In this document: piece by piece, positions 42,630-52,055 of the stretch
Position numbering within the stretch: position 1 is the first letter of the stretch
How the letters are laid out: the number at the start of each line of letters is the position of its first letter
From: RUG14300 sp964391805
GTDB taxonomy: Bacteria; Bacillota; Clostridia; Christensenellales; CAG-1252
DNA length: 63,107 nt
Direction of reading: 5' to 3'
Assembly (NCBI GenBank): GCA_964391805.1
Contig: CAYMNK010000010.1
Span: 1 to 63,107 of the forward strand
The notes under the pieces: generated by a model
The model's database searches: none
Seen by the model: the letters and a program-made list of their open reading frames with translations, nothing else
Told to the model about the DNA's origin: nothing
Translations under genes and position numbers: made by a program

Positions 42630-42720
42630 CTATTTACCTCCTACGACTCTCATATTATTATAGCACAAAAATAATATAATGGGAATTCTTTTTTGAAAAA
42701 AATGTCAATTTTTTTAACCG

Positions 42721-43320
42721 CTAATTGAGCATTGATAGTTTCGGACAAATCAACTTGGCTTTTTCAACCGCTAACATTAGTTTTACGGTATCGAAACGAG
42801 CATCGTGAGCGGCGCTTGACGAATTATATAATTCGATAGCCGTTTGTATGACTACTTCGTCGCTTACTCCAAAAGCGTCTCCTAATTCTTTGAGGTTCGG
42901 GTTTTTAAATCTTGTTTTGCAATAGGGCGTCGATATTTGCAAAAAGTCTACTGTGGAACGCATAGAGCATATCCCGCTCTTATATGTAAACTCTCTACCC
43001 AATCTCATGAATTCGACTTCCATAAACTTCCTGTCAAAACTGAAGTTGTGAGCGACTATATGATCGGCTGAAACAAAATCTTCTGCAATTTCATCCGCTT
43101 TGTCGGCAAACTTTTGTCCGCCCGAAAGTTTATATAGATCGGGTACGGTTAATCCCGTGACTGCGCTTGCTGCGGGATCGATGTAGTCTACTGCAAAGAA
43201 AAAGTTCTTTGGAATGACGTTGCCGTTTTCACAAATGGTATAGGCAAGCTGACATATTTGTCCTTGCGCAAGAGAAGCGTTTAATCCTGTTGTTTCTGTA
43301 TCAAAATAAATAATTCTCAT
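42721..43320 (-). CDS. DnaQ-like 3'-5' exonuclease (DEDDh)
   Basis: Protein of 199 residues. FDTETTGL near the N-terminus is Exo I, VAHNFSFDRKFM is Exo II, and AHDARFDT with the catalytic His and Asp is Exo III of the DEDDh exonuclease family. It is a free-standing domain, so it may be a proofreading subunit, RNase T-like or another nucleic-acid trimming enzyme. It starts six bases after the T-run of the secG terminator. Confidence 0.85.
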   Translation of the reverse strand: MRIIYFDTETTGLNASLAQGQICQLAYTICENGNVIPKNFFFAVDYIDPAASAVTGLTVPDLYKLSGGQKFADKADEIAEDFVSADHIVAHNFSFDRKFMEVEFMRLGREFTYKSGICSMRSTVDFLQISTPYCKTRFKNPNLKELGDAFGVSDEVVIQTAIELYNSSSAAHDARFDTVKLMLAVEKAKLICPKLSMLN

Positions 43321-43325
43321 AAGTA

Positions 43326-43353
43326 ATAAAAAATGCCCTATATAGTTAGGGCA
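43326..43353 (-). terminator. Rho-independent terminator of secG
   Basis: TGCCCTA and TAGGGCA form a perfect seven-bp stem with a six-base loop, followed by TTTTTT on the minus strand. Confidence 0.9.
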
Positions 43354-43388
43354 TAAATTTCAAAATTTGGTACCTACTTCTGGCAAAA

Positions 43389-43703
43389 TTACGCGGTAGG
43401 ACTAACAATGAAGAATACGATTGCCGAAACTACCATGATGCATGACAAAACGATAGTTGCGATCTTCAATTTCTTCTCCGTGGTCATTTCTTTACTCTTA
43501 TTGTAGTAAGTCTCGCTGGAACTACCTGTAAGAGCGGACATATCATCGGGATTGCTCTTTTGGATAAGAATAAGAACGATGATAGCGATGGCAACTACTG
43601 CCAAAACGCACATCAATACACCACATACGATGTTTTTAATTTCAGTCGAACCTGCACTGCCGGCTGCTACTAATAAGCCAAAGTTATAATAGTTAGATAA
43701 CAA
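43389..43703 (-). CDS. secG: Preprotein translocase subunit SecG
   Basis: Membrane subunit of the SecYEG channel. Two helices are present, IVCGVLMCVLAVVAIAIIVL and IATIVLSCIMVVSAIVFFIV, linked by the SecG loop IQKSNPDDMSALTGSSSE. I choose the TTG at 43703 because AAGGAGG lies 8 bases before it; upstream ATG readings would put the ribosome binding site inside the gene. This gives 104 residues, about 25 more than typical SecG at the N-terminus. Confidence 0.88.
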   Translation of the reverse strand: MLSNYYNFGLLVAAGSAGSTEIKNIVCGVLMCVLAVVAIAIIVLILIQKSNPDDMSALTGSSSETYYNKSKEMTTEKKLKIATIVLSCIMVVSAIVFFIVSPTA

Positions 43704-43824
43704 GGGAACACCCTCCTTAAACATTATTCGTTTCAATATTTTAACATAAGCCATAAAAAATAACAACTATTTTTCATAACTTTTTTGTCATTAAGTCGAT
43801 TTTTTTATAAAAAACACGCCCAAA

Positions 43825-44367
43825 TTATTCCTTTATAAGAGGAATTGTAGCAAGATAAATGACGTCTTTCCTATTAGCAGCGTCTCCTTCTGCCAATACG
43901 AACGCCTTTTTATATACGATACCGCCTGCCATTTCGACGATATGCTCTAAACCCAATAGACTTCCGCCTGTGGAAATAACGTCGTCTACGATTGCAACCT
44001 TTTTACCTTTTAGAAGATCGGCATCGTGCTTACTGAGATAAAGCGTTTGAACACTACCCGTGGTGATACTCTTAACATCGGTTTCCAGTCCGTCATACAT
44101 GTAGAGTTTCTTATTCTTTCTACATACGGTGTAGAATTTGTGGTTAAGTTCTCTCGCGATTACGTGAGATAATTGTAATCCTTTACTCTCGGCTGTAAGA
44201 ATGATATCGGCATCTTGAAGATGTTTACTCAATTCCTTACCGCAGTGTTCGGTAAGTTCTACGTCGCCGTGTAGGTTAAAGAAGCATATTTTCATACCGT
44301 TAGGTAACGGAATGATAGGTAATTCAGTTTTGTAGCCGGCTATATCTAAAGTGTAAAACTCGCTCAT
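43825..44367 (-). CDS. Purine phosphoribosyltransferase (Apt-like)
   Basis: Purine salvage enzyme of 180 residues, type I phosphoribosyltransferase fold. VAIVDDVISTGGS near residue 121 is the PRPP-binding motif and TAESKGLQLSHVIAREL is the upstream loop. Adenine phosphoribosyltransferase is the best fit by length and motif spacing; xanthine or orotate substrates cannot be excluded. It has its own promoter. Confidence 0.8.
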   Translation of the reverse strand: MSEFYTLDIAGYKTELPIIPLPNGMKICFFNLHGDVELTEHCGKELSKHLQDADIILTAESKGLQLSHVIARELNHKFYTVCRKNKKLYMYDGLETDVKSITTGSVQTLYLSKHDADLLKGKKVAIVDDVISTGGSLLGLEHIVEMAGGIVYKKAFVLAEGDAANRKDVIYLATIPLIKE

Positions 44368-44398
44368 AGCTATCTCCTTTCAAACAAAGTAGGCTACT

Positions 44399-44427
44399 AT
44401 TGTATCACACTTGTTTACTTTTTGCAA
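44399..44427 (-). promoter_or_regulatory. Promoter of the phosphoribosyltransferase gene
   Basis: TTGCAA (44427-44422), 17 bases, TACAAT (44404-44399), with TGA before the -10 as an extended motif. Confidence 0.65.
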
Positions 44428-44440
44428 ACTTGTTTATCGA

Positions 44441-44457
44441 TTTTTATGTCATAAAAA
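44441..44457. promoter_or_regulatory. Palindrome upstream of the phosphoribosyltransferase promoter
   Basis: TTTTTATG-T-CATAAAAA is a perfect 8-1-8 palindrome 14 bases upstream of the -35. It could be an operator or part of an atpC terminator, but no T-run follows. Confidence 0.35.
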
Positions 44458-44513
44458 CATAATTTTTACAAATAAGCATAAAAATCAATTATCCTACTTC
44501 ACTAATTTGTTTA

Positions 44514-44918
44514 TTAATCTCTGTCTCCGCTCTTTTTTCCTGTCAAGGCTTTTGCCATTTCCAATTTACTAAGAGCGTATTGTTCTCTACTCTTTCTTTT
44601 TCTGTTTTGTTCGTTTTCGGCTTCGTTTTCTCTTTCCAAAGCATCTTGATGATACGCTCTTTCCGATTGAATGACCGAAGAACTGATGGTTACTAAATCA
44701 CGCGAAATATACAAAATTCCGTCGTCGGTCATAAAAAATCTTTCGATCTTTCTCGGATCGGTGAAACTGCATCGTCCTTGAACTATTTGTCCGATCGATG
44801 GGATATGATCTGCCAATATTTGTCTAATACCGTCCTTTTGTCTTACCGTTACTTGATATACTTCGCCCTCGTAATATACTCTATCGGGAGTGTGTATCAG
44901 CAACTTGAAGAGTTTCAT
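44514..44918 (-). CDS. atpC: ATP synthase epsilon subunit
   Basis: Central-stalk subunit of F1, 134 residues. The N-terminal beta-sandwich is recognisable (FKLLIHTPDRVYYEGEV, GILADH-like QILADHIPSIG). The C-terminal helical hairpin is very charged. It overlaps atpD by four bases (ATGA) and is the last gene of the operon; I see no clean terminator after it. Confidence 0.9.
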   Translation of the reverse strand: MKLFKLLIHTPDRVYYEGEVYQVTVRQKDGIRQILADHIPSIGQIVQGRCSFTDPRKIERFFMTDDGILYISRDLVTISSSVIQSERAYHQDALERENEAENEQNRKRKSREQYALSKLEMAKALTGKKSGDRD

Positions 44919-46294
44919 TGTTTATACCCCTTAATATCGGATAGATCACCGATAAAGAAGAATTCGTTTTCGCTTATATCGTCGCATTTGCCGTCAAGAA
45001 TTGCGTTACATCCCTCGATTGTCTTTTCCAACGGAACATATCGACCCTCTTTACCGGTATATGAACTTGCAACAAAAAAGGGTTGAGAGAAAAATCGTTG
45101 AAGTTTACGAGTTCTATAAACTAAGCGTTTATCGTCTTCGTTCAACTCGTCCATTCCGAGAATTCCTATGATATCTTGTAACTCTCTATAGCGTTGAAGT
45201 GCGCTTACCACTCTACGTGCCGTATTATAGTGTTGTTCGCCCACTATATCGGGATCGAGAATTAGAGAATACGATTCCAGCGGATCTATTGCGGGATATA
45301 TACCTTGTTCCACAATCTTTCTTGATAACACTGTAGTTGCGTCAAGATGTGCGAAAATGGTTGCCGGTGCCGGGTCTGTCGGGTCGTCTGCGGGGATGTA
45401 AACAGCCTGAATGGATGTTATAGAGCCTTTATCGGTATTGGAAATGCGTTCTTCGAGCATACCTACTTCGGTCGCCAACGTCGGTTGATAACCTACTGCC
45501 GAGGGCATATGTCCCAATAATGCCGATACCTCGGAACCTGCTTGCACATAACGATAGATATTATCGATAAACAGTAGCACATCCTGTCCCTGATCACGGA
45601 AGCTTTCGGCAACTGTAAGTCCCGTGAATGCCGCCTTCATACGGTTGCCGGGCGATTCATTCATTTGTCCGAATACAAGAGCGGTATTTGCTATTACGCC
45701 CGATTCCTGCATTTCTTCTATCATCTCGAAGCCTTCACGACTTCTTTCACCTACGCCTGTAAATACCGATTTACCGCCGTGTTTAGACGCAACATTGTGG
45801 ATAAGTTCCAATATTAGTACCGTTTTACCAACGCCTGCACCGCCAAAAAGACCGACTTTACCGCCTTTGACATAGGGGGTTAAAAGGTCGATTATTTTAA
45901 TACCGGTCTCGAAAACTTCGGTATTCGGATTTTTGTCGAGGATTTCGGGCGGTTTATGATAGATGGACGTTTTTTTGCCTATTATATCGCCTTTATCGTC
46001 TATGGGTTTACCGAGTGCGTTGATTACCCTTGATAAAACGGCATCACCAACCGGTACTTCTAATGTGTGACCGGTACTTTCTACCGTCATACCTCTCGAT
46101 AATCCCTCGGTGGTTTCCAATGCGACACATCTTACTACGCCGTCCGATTGGTGCGAATATGCTTCCAATGCGATGGATTCGTGGTCGTTTTTCCTAACCA
46201 AAAGCAACTCCCTTTGAGGAGGCATGTGTTGAGGAAAGCTGACGTCAATGACCGAGCCTATTATTTGAATAATTTTTCCGTAATATTTACTCAT
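44915..46294 (-). CDS. atpD: ATP synthase beta subunit
   Basis: Catalytic F1 subunit of 459 residues. P-loop GGAGVGKTVLILEL, the signature ALLGHMPSAVGYQPTL and DDPTDPAPATIFAHLD are present. Start is ATG at 46294, which lies inside the atpG stop region (ATGAGTAA, 8-base overlap), so translation is coupled. Confidence 0.98.
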   Translation of the reverse strand: MSKYYGKIIQIIGSVIDVSFPQHMPPQRELLLVRKNDHESIALEAYSHQSDGVVRCVALETTEGLSRGMTVESTGHTLEVPVGDAVLSRVINALGKPIDDKGDIIGKKTSIYHKPPEILDKNPNTEVFETGIKIIDLLTPYVKGGKVGLFGGAGVGKTVLILELIHNVASKHGGKSVFTGVGERSREGFEMIEEMQESGVIANTALVFGQMNESPGNRMKAAFTGLTVAESFRDQGQDVLLFIDNIYRYVQAGSEVSALLGHMPSAVGYQPTLATEVGMLEERISNTDKGSITSIQAVYIPADDPTDPAPATIFAHLDATTVLSRKIVEQGIYPAIDPLESYSLILDPDIVGEQHYNTARRVVSALQRYRELQDIIGILGMDELNEDDKRLVYRTRKLQRFFSQPFFVASSYTGKEGRYVPLEKTIEGCNAILDGKCDDISENEFFFIGDLSDIKGYKQ

Positions 46295-47129
46295 CTTTGT
46301 TACCGAATAATACCGCGGCGGCATCGTTTAATTCATTCGTTATTTTGTTTTGCCTTGCACGGTTATAAGTTTTGGTCAAGTCTTCGACCATTTTTTCTCC
46401 GTTATCGGTTGCCTCTTGCATAGCGGTCATTCTTTTGTAATTGACTGCATTAGAGGCCGTCGTGATTATATAATATAATCTTGCCGTAAGGTGCTGTTTA
46501 ATCAATGCTTCGACATCGACTACACCGAGTATATCAATTTTATCTTGTCCTGCGTCCACATCCGTATTAGGCTTTTCATGAGGTAACAGCCTTTCGGAAA
46601 TGACGTTATCGTTATTGGTAGAATGTGCGGTATAAACTATCCGGACTTCTCTGATATCGTCCTTTGTATAACTTTCGAGAAGAACTTCAGCCAAGCGCTC
46701 TGCATCTCTTACTTGAGGTTCTCCCATAATATGGACGAATGAATTATCGGAGTGAATTCCCTTACCCCTATAATACTCGCGAGCAACAAATCCTAAAGAA
46801 TAGATTTTCGGACTAACTTCGCACTTCGCGATTTCTTCTTCGGTTTTAGAAAGAATCAAGTCGTTATAATTACCGCAAAGCCCTTTATCACCGCTTACTA
46901 CTATCAATATATTTTGCCCCGAGCCTTCCGAAAATAAGGGGGATGTGCATTTGGTGGATGCTAATAAATCGGTTATTGCTGAATCCATGGATAAAAAATA
47001 ACTTTTTGCAGAACTTTCGGCGTTTTGTGCTCGATAAGATTTAGAGGTTGCAAGCATTTGCATTGCCCTCGTAATCTTAACGGTGTCGTTTACGCTTCTA
47101 AGCCTGTTTTTTATCTCTTTTTCGGTCAT
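46287..47129 (-). CDS. atpG: ATP synthase gamma subunit
   Basis: Rotor shaft of F1, 280 residues. The N-terminal KNRLRSVNDTVKITRAMQML and C-terminal AMQEATDNGEKMVEDL segments are the conserved coiled-coil ends. It overlaps atpA by four bases and atpD by eight. Confidence 0.96.
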   Translation of the reverse strand: MTEKEIKNRLRSVNDTVKITRAMQMLATSKSYRAQNAESSAKSYFLSMDSAITDLLASTKCTSPLFSEGSGQNILIVVSGDKGLCGNYNDLILSKTEEEIAKCEVSPKIYSLGFVAREYYRGKGIHSDNSFVHIMGEPQVRDAERLAEVLLESYTKDDIREVRIVYTAHSTNNDNVISERLLPHEKPNTDVDAGQDKIDILGVVDVEALIKQHLTARLYYIITTASNAVNYKRMTAMQEATDNGEKMVEDLTKTYNRARQNKITNELNDAAAVLFGNKDE

Positions 47130-48625
47130 TTAGCCAAATACTCCCTACGATAACTTTCGGCAACGGATAGTATTTCTTTTTGATCTTCGTCGCTAAGTTT
47201 ACCTGTATTCTCCATCCTAACCAATACATCGCTTTCGCGTTTAAGCCTTGAAATAAATCCCGATATAAACGGCTTAACGTCCGATGCGGATAATCCTCTC
47301 ATAATATCTTTATTGAGAATCAACAGTTCAGCAGTCAGTTCGCTCATGCTACACGGCGAATACCTCGGTTGTTTTAAACTCTCTGTAAGTCTGTCTCCAC
47401 GAGCAAGTGCCAACTTTGTACCTGCATCGACCTCTGCACCGAAACGGGCAAATAATTGCATTTCTCTATATTGCGCGTGTTCGAGACGGATGCTCCCGCA
47501 CTGTTTGCGTACACATTCTCTTTGAGCAGCACCGCCTACACGCGATACCGATAAACCGACATTGACTGCCGGTCTCACACCCAAATGGAACAGTTCGCTC
47601 TCCAAGTAGATTTGTCCGTCCGTAATAGAAATTACATTAGTCGGAATGTAACTCGAAATATCGCCCGATTGAGTTTCAACTATAGGCAACGAGGTTATAG
47701 AACCGCCACCACGTTTTTGCGATAATTGTGCACTACGTTCCAATAATCTTGAATGCAAATAGAAAATATCACCGGGATACGCCTCTCTCCCCGAAGGACG
47801 TTTAAGAAGCAACGAAATCGTTCTATACGCAACGGCATGCTTCGATAAATCATCATAAACTATCAAAACATCTTTGCCTTTATCCATGAAATATTCGGCT
47901 ATCGCCGTACCCGTATAAGGTGCAATATATTGCATAGGGGCAGAATGCGATGCGGTCGATGCTACTACTATGGTATATTTCATAGCGTGTTGCTTGGTAA
48001 GGTCGTCCACTATTTTAGCGATATTGGAAGACTTTTGACCGATAGCAACATAAATACATATTACGTTTTTACCCTTTTGGTTGACAATTGTATCGAGTGC
48101 TATAGCGGTTTTACCCGTTTGTCTGTCGCCTATAATCAATTCTCGTTGTCCCTTACCTATGGGAACCATGGAATCGATTATCCTAATACCTGTTTCAAGC
48201 GGTCTATTGACTCTACCGCGATCCATTATTTTAGGTGCTGCCCATTCTACGGGGTAATAATCCTTAGCTTTAATATCGCCTTTGCCGTCGATTGGTTTAC
48301 CTAACGGGTCGATAACTCTTGACAATAACGCTTCGCCTACACCTACACCGGCAACTCTACCGGTTGAAAACGCGAAATCGCCGTATGATACGTCTGCATC
48401 ATTGGAGAAAAGGATGGCACCTACTCGATTTTTCTCGAGATTCATTGCCATGGCTTTGGTGCCGTTACGGAATTCAAGTAGTTCACCGTTTTTCACATTG
48501 GGCAAACCATCGATAAGAATAACGCCGTCATTACACGACATTACTCTACCTGCCGAACCCGTAATTTCATCGCCGATATCTATCTTTTTTATTTTAGATT
48601 GTAGATCGGATACTATGCTTCCCAT
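47126..48625 (-). CDS. atpA: ATP synthase alpha subunit
   Basis: Non-catalytic F1 subunit of 499 residues. P-loop GDRQTGKTAIALDTI and the PAVNVGLSVSRVGGAAQ signature are present. The N-terminal helix (IVSDLQSKIKKI) that normally docks on the delta N-terminal domain is retained. That is notable because the delta encoded four bases upstream lacks that domain. Confidence 0.98.
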   Translation of the reverse strand: MGSIVSDLQSKIKKIDIGDEITGSAGRVMSCNDGVILIDGLPNVKNGELLEFRNGTKAMAMNLEKNRVGAILFSNDADVSYGDFAFSTGRVAGVGVGEALLSRVIDPLGKPIDGKGDIKAKDYYPVEWAAPKIMDRGRVNRPLETGIRIIDSMVPIGKGQRELIIGDRQTGKTAIALDTIVNQKGKNVICIYVAIGQKSSNIAKIVDDLTKQHAMKYTIVVASTASHSAPMQYIAPYTGTAIAEYFMDKGKDVLIVYDDLSKHAVAYRTISLLLKRPSGREAYPGDIFYLHSRLLERSAQLSQKRGGGSITSLPIVETQSGDISSYIPTNVISITDGQIYLESELFHLGVRPAVNVGLSVSRVGGAAQRECVRKQCGSIRLEHAQYREMQLFARFGAEVDAGTKLALARGDRLTESLKQPRYSPCSMSELTAELLILNKDIMRGLSASDVKPFISGFISRLKRESDVLVRMENTGKLSDEDQKEILSVAESYRREYLAK

Positions 48626-48629
48626 GGTA

Positions 48630-48848
48630 CTAATCCTTCTTTAATAGATTGGATATTTTGTTTAATCTGTTCTTTAGCGAGCCGTCGTAAACGATGGTGC
48701 CGTCAAAAATAATCACTCCGCCCAATAATTCCTCGTCAACGTGGTATTCGGCTTCACAATCACCGAATTTGTTTTTCAATTTGGCTTCGAAGTCTTTCTT
48801 TTCGTCTTCGGAAAATTGGGAGGCAGTGGTCACGACTATCCGTTTCAT
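48630..48848 (-). CDS. atpH: ATP synthase delta subunit, C-terminal domain only
   Basis: Only 72 residues, against about 175-185 in ordinary delta/OSCP. The ending EYHVDEELLGGVIIFDGT with VYDGSLKNRLNKI is the diagnostic C-terminal delta segment. The six-helix N-terminal domain that binds F1 alpha is missing. The ATG at 48848 overlaps the atpF stop (ATGA) with GGAG upstream, so there is no room for a longer gene, and no frameshifted remnant is visible. Either the domain is encoded elsewhere or this enzyme attaches its stator differently. Confidence 0.88.
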   Translation of the reverse strand: MKRIVVTTASQFSEDEKKDFEAKLKNKFGDCEAEYHVDEELLGGVIIFDGTIVYDGSLKNRLNKISNLLKKD

Positions 48849-49390
48849 GATTGTTCTCCGTTTTCGGACCATTTTTTCAAACAATCGTCTATGATCCGTT
48901 GGTTATCCTCTTTGGAAACTTCTCTACCGATAACCTTGGTTGCTATATCGATAACGGCATCTGTGACCTCGTTTTTGACATCTTCTACCGTTTGCTTTCT
49001 GATATCTTCTCCCTCTTTCTTGGCACTGTCGACTATACGCATAGCCTCGGCATTTGCTTCGTCGAGTATGCGTTGTCTTTCGATATCTAAAGCATTAAGG
49101 GTGTTTTCCTTTATTTCGGTGGCTTCTTTTTCGGCATCGGCAAGTTTTTCGTGATATTCTTCGAGTTTTGCCTTAGCGGACTCTTGAAGTTTTTCGCCTT
49201 TTTGAATTTCCTTTTGGATATTATCTCGTCTTTCGTCAATAAACTTGCGGACAGGCTTATAGATGAGAAAAGTCATGCCTACGGCGAGTATTAAGAAATT
49301 GAACAGATGCAATAAAATATCGATCAATGAAAATTGAATCGATCCGACCTTGAAGGATACGTCTATTGCTCCTATCAAAACGCTGATCAT
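48845..49390 (-). CDS. atpF: ATP synthase b subunit
   Basis: Peripheral stalk subunit of 181 residues. One membrane helix (LIDILLHLFNFLILAVGMTFLIY) is followed by KPVRKFIDERR and a long charged coiled coil, ending in the delta-binding region. It begins five bases after atpE and overlaps atpH by four. Confidence 0.94.
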   Translation of the reverse strand: MISVLIGAIDVSFKVGSIQFSLIDILLHLFNFLILAVGMTFLIYKPVRKFIDERRDNIQKEIQKGEKLQESAKAKLEEYHEKLADAEKEATEIKENTLNALDIERQRILDEANAEAMRIVDSAKKEGEDIRKQTVEDVKNEVTDAVIDIATKVIGREVSKEDNQRIIDDCLKKWSENGEQS

Positions 49391-49394
49391 AATA

Positions 49395-49655
49395 TTATCC
49401 TAAAATGTTGATTACCAAAAGAATAGCGATTATCAATGCATAAATAATAGCGGTTTCGATAAAAACTAATCCAAGAATCAAAGTAGAACGGATTTTACCG
49501 TCTGCTTCGGGTTGTCTTGCGATACCGTCGATGGCTTTGCGGATGGCGAGCATCATACAAACTGCACCGATAGTGGCAACGATAGCTATAACGATACCTG
49601 CGGATAATCCTAAAACGGCATTTGTTTCTAAAGCCGAGATCATCATGTTAAACAT
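49395..49655 (-). CDS. atpE: ATP synthase c subunit
   Basis: Rotor ring proteolipid of 86 residues with two hydrophobic helices and the loop IARQPEADGKIR. The ion-binding Glu lies in LVFIETAIIY. Thr after Glu and the Tyr four residues later resemble sodium-type rings, but I do not find the helix-1 Gln expected in those, so the coupling ion is undecided. Start ATG at 49655 has GGAGG 7 bases upstream. Confidence 0.95.
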   Translation of the reverse strand: MFNMMISALETNAVLGLSAGIVIAIVATIGAVCMMLAIRKAIDGIARQPEADGKIRSTLILGLVFIETAIIYALIIAILLVINILG

Positions 49656-49691
49656 AAAATTACCTCCAAATATTTTTACAATTATCAAGGG

Positions 49692-50426
49692 TTACTTGGA
49701 TGCAAATGCCCTTGATTTTATCTTTTTCGCCTTTTTGGGGCGAGGTAGTTTCTTTTCGGTGTTTTCACCGAAGAATATCGATGTTAATGTTACATATACA
49801 AAGGTTTGGATGATGGCATCCAAAAGCGTAAACAACACGTTGACAAATATAGGTACGCCAAAACTTAGGAATATATAATGATAGACTAACTTGCCTACCA
49901 ATAATCCCGAAAGCATGGCACCGAATAGACGGAAGGACATGGATATTGGTAAGGAAAAGTCCTTCAATACGTTACCGACGCCCTTCATACCGTTTGTCCT
50001 TATCGCCACACCGAGTATGGAGAAGAAAGACGCTAACGCCATAGAGATACACGCATTCAAGTCTGAAAAGACGGCTTCGAAGCCGAGCATTTCCACACAC
50101 GTTCCCATAAAAATATAAATACCCGAGCAAAAACAAAATGCGCCGATGTATCCGTTTTCGGCACACAAGTGTTCCTCAGCAGTCCCCGAAAAAAATTCCA
50201 CGCACTTTTCAAGTAAAGCTTGAAACTTGCCCGGAATGATTTTGAACTTAGGTATTACAAATATTCTGATTATTATCGCAACGATCAGCAAAAGCGCCGT
50301 TACCAATAGCGCCGAATAGAAGGAAGGGTGTACCTTGAAGCATAGGAAATCTACAAACTCCGGGAATACCGCTTCTTTCATAACCTCGCTGAGCGATTCC
50401 TTCGATAGCAACCAATTTAAATTCAT
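49692..50426 (-). CDS. atpB: ATP synthase a subunit
   Basis: Stator membrane subunit of 244 residues. PISMSFRLFGAMLSGLLVG contains the essential Arg, and LDAIIQTFVYVTLTSIF is the conserved last helix. ATG at 50426 with GGAG upstream. First gene of atpB-E-F-H-A-G-D-C; no atpI precedes it. The C-terminal tail is unusually basic. Confidence 0.94.
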   Translation of the reverse strand: MNLNWLLSKESLSEVMKEAVFPEFVDFLCFKVHPSFYSALLVTALLLIVAIIIRIFVIPKFKIIPGKFQALLEKCVEFFSGTAEEHLCAENGYIGAFCFCSGIYIFMGTCVEMLGFEAVFSDLNACISMALASFFSILGVAIRTNGMKGVGNVLKDFSLPISMSFRLFGAMLSGLLVGKLVYHYIFLSFGVPIFVNVLFTLLDAIIQTFVYVTLTSIFFGENTEKKLPRPKKAKKIKSRAFASK

Positions 50427-50474
50427 AGTCAATTACTCCGTTTAAATCACTTCTTGCTTTCGCTATGTTACTTG

Positions 50475-50503
50475 ATTATATACCTCAAAGCATTTTTTGT
50501 CAA
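50475..50503 (-). promoter_or_regulatory. Consensus sigma-A promoter of the atp operon
   Basis: TTGACA (50503-50498), exactly 17 bases, TATAAT (50480-50475) on the minus strand. Confidence 0.88.
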
Positions 50504-50650
50504 TGCTAAAACTCACATTTCGACCGTTTAAGCATTTTTAAATTATTATGTAGTCATAACAAAAATTTAAGAATGATTTCGATACTTGACAAATACTATG
50601 TGTGAATTATTAAGATTTCCGCTTTTGCATAAAATGAGGATTGAATTCGG

Positions 50651-50679
50651 TTGACTATTTTAAATATGATATATATAAT
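50651..50679 (+). promoter_or_regulatory. Sigma-A promoter of the CPA2 antiporter gene
   Basis: TTGACT (50651-50656), 17 bases, TATAAT (50674-50679). Together with the atp promoter it fills the 306-base divergent gap; nothing else is seen there. Confidence 0.78.
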
Positions 50680-50732
50680 ATGGGCGGTCAAAAAAGATAT
50701 AGAAAAAATGTAATAATTATGGTGGATAAATT

Positions 50733-52025
50733 ATGAATTATTATGAAGTGTTATTACCTATGGCAATGATTTTGTTCTTATCCAAAATATTGTCGTTAGG
50801 ATGTAAAAAAATAGGATTACCTCAGGTGGTAGGAATGATTCTAACGGGTATATTCTTGGGATTCATCAAGTATATTCCCAATCAAAACATTTTTACCGAC
50901 GCCGCCCTCGAGGGCTTGGGCTTTATAGCTAAAATAGGTGTCATTTTGATAATGTGTTCAGCGGGATTAGAGACCGATCTCAAGGTTTTGAAACAAACAG
51001 GCGGTAAGGCTGTTGTTATTACTGTGCTCGGCGTTATAGTTCCCATGCTTTTAGGTTTCGGATTAGCTTGCGCATTCTTTCCTTCCGCAAGTATATATAG
51101 TAAACTTTTTTACGGAGTTATCTTGACTGCTACGTCGGTAAGCGTTACCGTTGCTACTCTTAAGGAACTCGGCAAATTAAATACACCTATCGGTACGGCT
51201 ATAGTGTCTGCAGCCATTTTGGACGATATTATCGGCATCGTGCTTTTGTCCCTTGTCAGCGGTCTTTCCAGTGGTCAAGATAACTCGGAAGATGTTTTGG
51301 GTAAACTTTTCGCCCCAGTATTTACGGGCGGTCTGAGTGTACTCGGCGTAATTATCAAGATATTCCTTTTCTTCGTGCTTATAATAGCGTCGGGCTTGAT
51401 TCTTCATTTGATATTCAAAAAAATGGATGTCAAATTCCACAACCATAGAAGACTTGCTATATTTGGATTTGCAGCGTGCTTCTTCTATGCGTTTCTTGCC
51501 GAAAAAGTGTTTGGCATAGCCGATATTACGGGTGCATTCTTCGCAGGACTTATGATTTCGGGACTTGGTGCTACTGATTATGTAGATAGAAAAATCGACC
51601 AATCGTGCTATCTTATTTTTGCTCCTGTTTTCTTTGCCAATATAGGTATTAATTGCGATTTTTCGGGAATCACGGGAACCATTGCTATATTTGGTCTATG
51701 TTATGTAGTTCTTGCCCTTCTCGGTAAATTTGTCGGTTGCGGTGCGGGTGCACTCATTTGTAAGAGCAGTTGGCGGGATTCCCTTCGTTCGGGTATAGGT
51801 ATGATGGCTCGAGCCGAGGTTGTACTTGTATGCACTCAAAAGGGCGTAGATTACGGCTTGGTTGATAAAGCGATTTATCCCTTTATCATTCTATTAATAA
51901 TAATCAGCTCGTTTATAGTTCCCATTCTTTTGAAATTGACCTATAAGAACGAAAAGCCAATTGACACTCCTCACGATACCTCAGATGGTACTCAAATGGA
52001 AAATACTCAACCAAACAATATCTAA
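50733..52025 (+). CDS. Cation:proton antiporter, CPA2 (Kef/GerN-like) family
   Basis: Integral membrane protein of 430 residues with about 12 hydrophobic helices. GLPQVVGMILTGIFLG and GVILIMCSAGLETDL are the conserved N-terminal CPA2 motifs, and AAILDDIIGIVLLSL carries the paired Asp ion site. There is no C-terminal TrkA-N or RCK domain. Likely exchanges sodium or potassium for protons. GGTGGA lies upstream and a bidirectional terminator follows. Confidence 0.88.
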   Translation: MNYYEVLLPMAMILFLSKILSLGCKKIGLPQVVGMILTGIFLGFIKYIPNQNIFTDAALEGLGFIAKIGVILIMCSAGLETDLKVLKQTGGKAVVITVLGVIVPMLLGFGLACAFFPSASIYSKLFYGVILTATSVSVTVATLKELGKLNTPIGTAIVSAAILDDIIGIVLLSLVSGLSSGQDNSEDVLGKLFAPVFTGGLSVLGVIIKIFLFFVLIIASGLILHLIFKKMDVKFHNHRRLAIFGFAACFFYAFLAEKVFGIADITGAFFAGLMISGLGATDYVDRKIDQSCYLIFAPVFFANIGINCDFSGITGTIAIFGLCYVVLALLGKFVGCGAGALICKSSWRDSLRSGIGMMARAEVVLVCTQKGVDYGLVDKAIYPFIILLIIISSFIVPILLKLTYKNEKPIDTPHDTSDGTQMENTQPNNI

Positions 52026-52055
52026 CAAACCCCTATCGAAAATAATTAAGACATA

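Noticed and set aside
43703..43766. Upstream ATG starts for secG
   Set aside because: They would place the AAGGAGG ribosome binding site inside the gene; the TTG at 43703 is correctly spaced.
49395..49655. Sodium-specific ATP synthase ring
   Set aside because: Glu-Thr and Tyr in helix 2 fit, but I could not find the helix-1 Gln of the sodium signature, so the coupling ion is left open.
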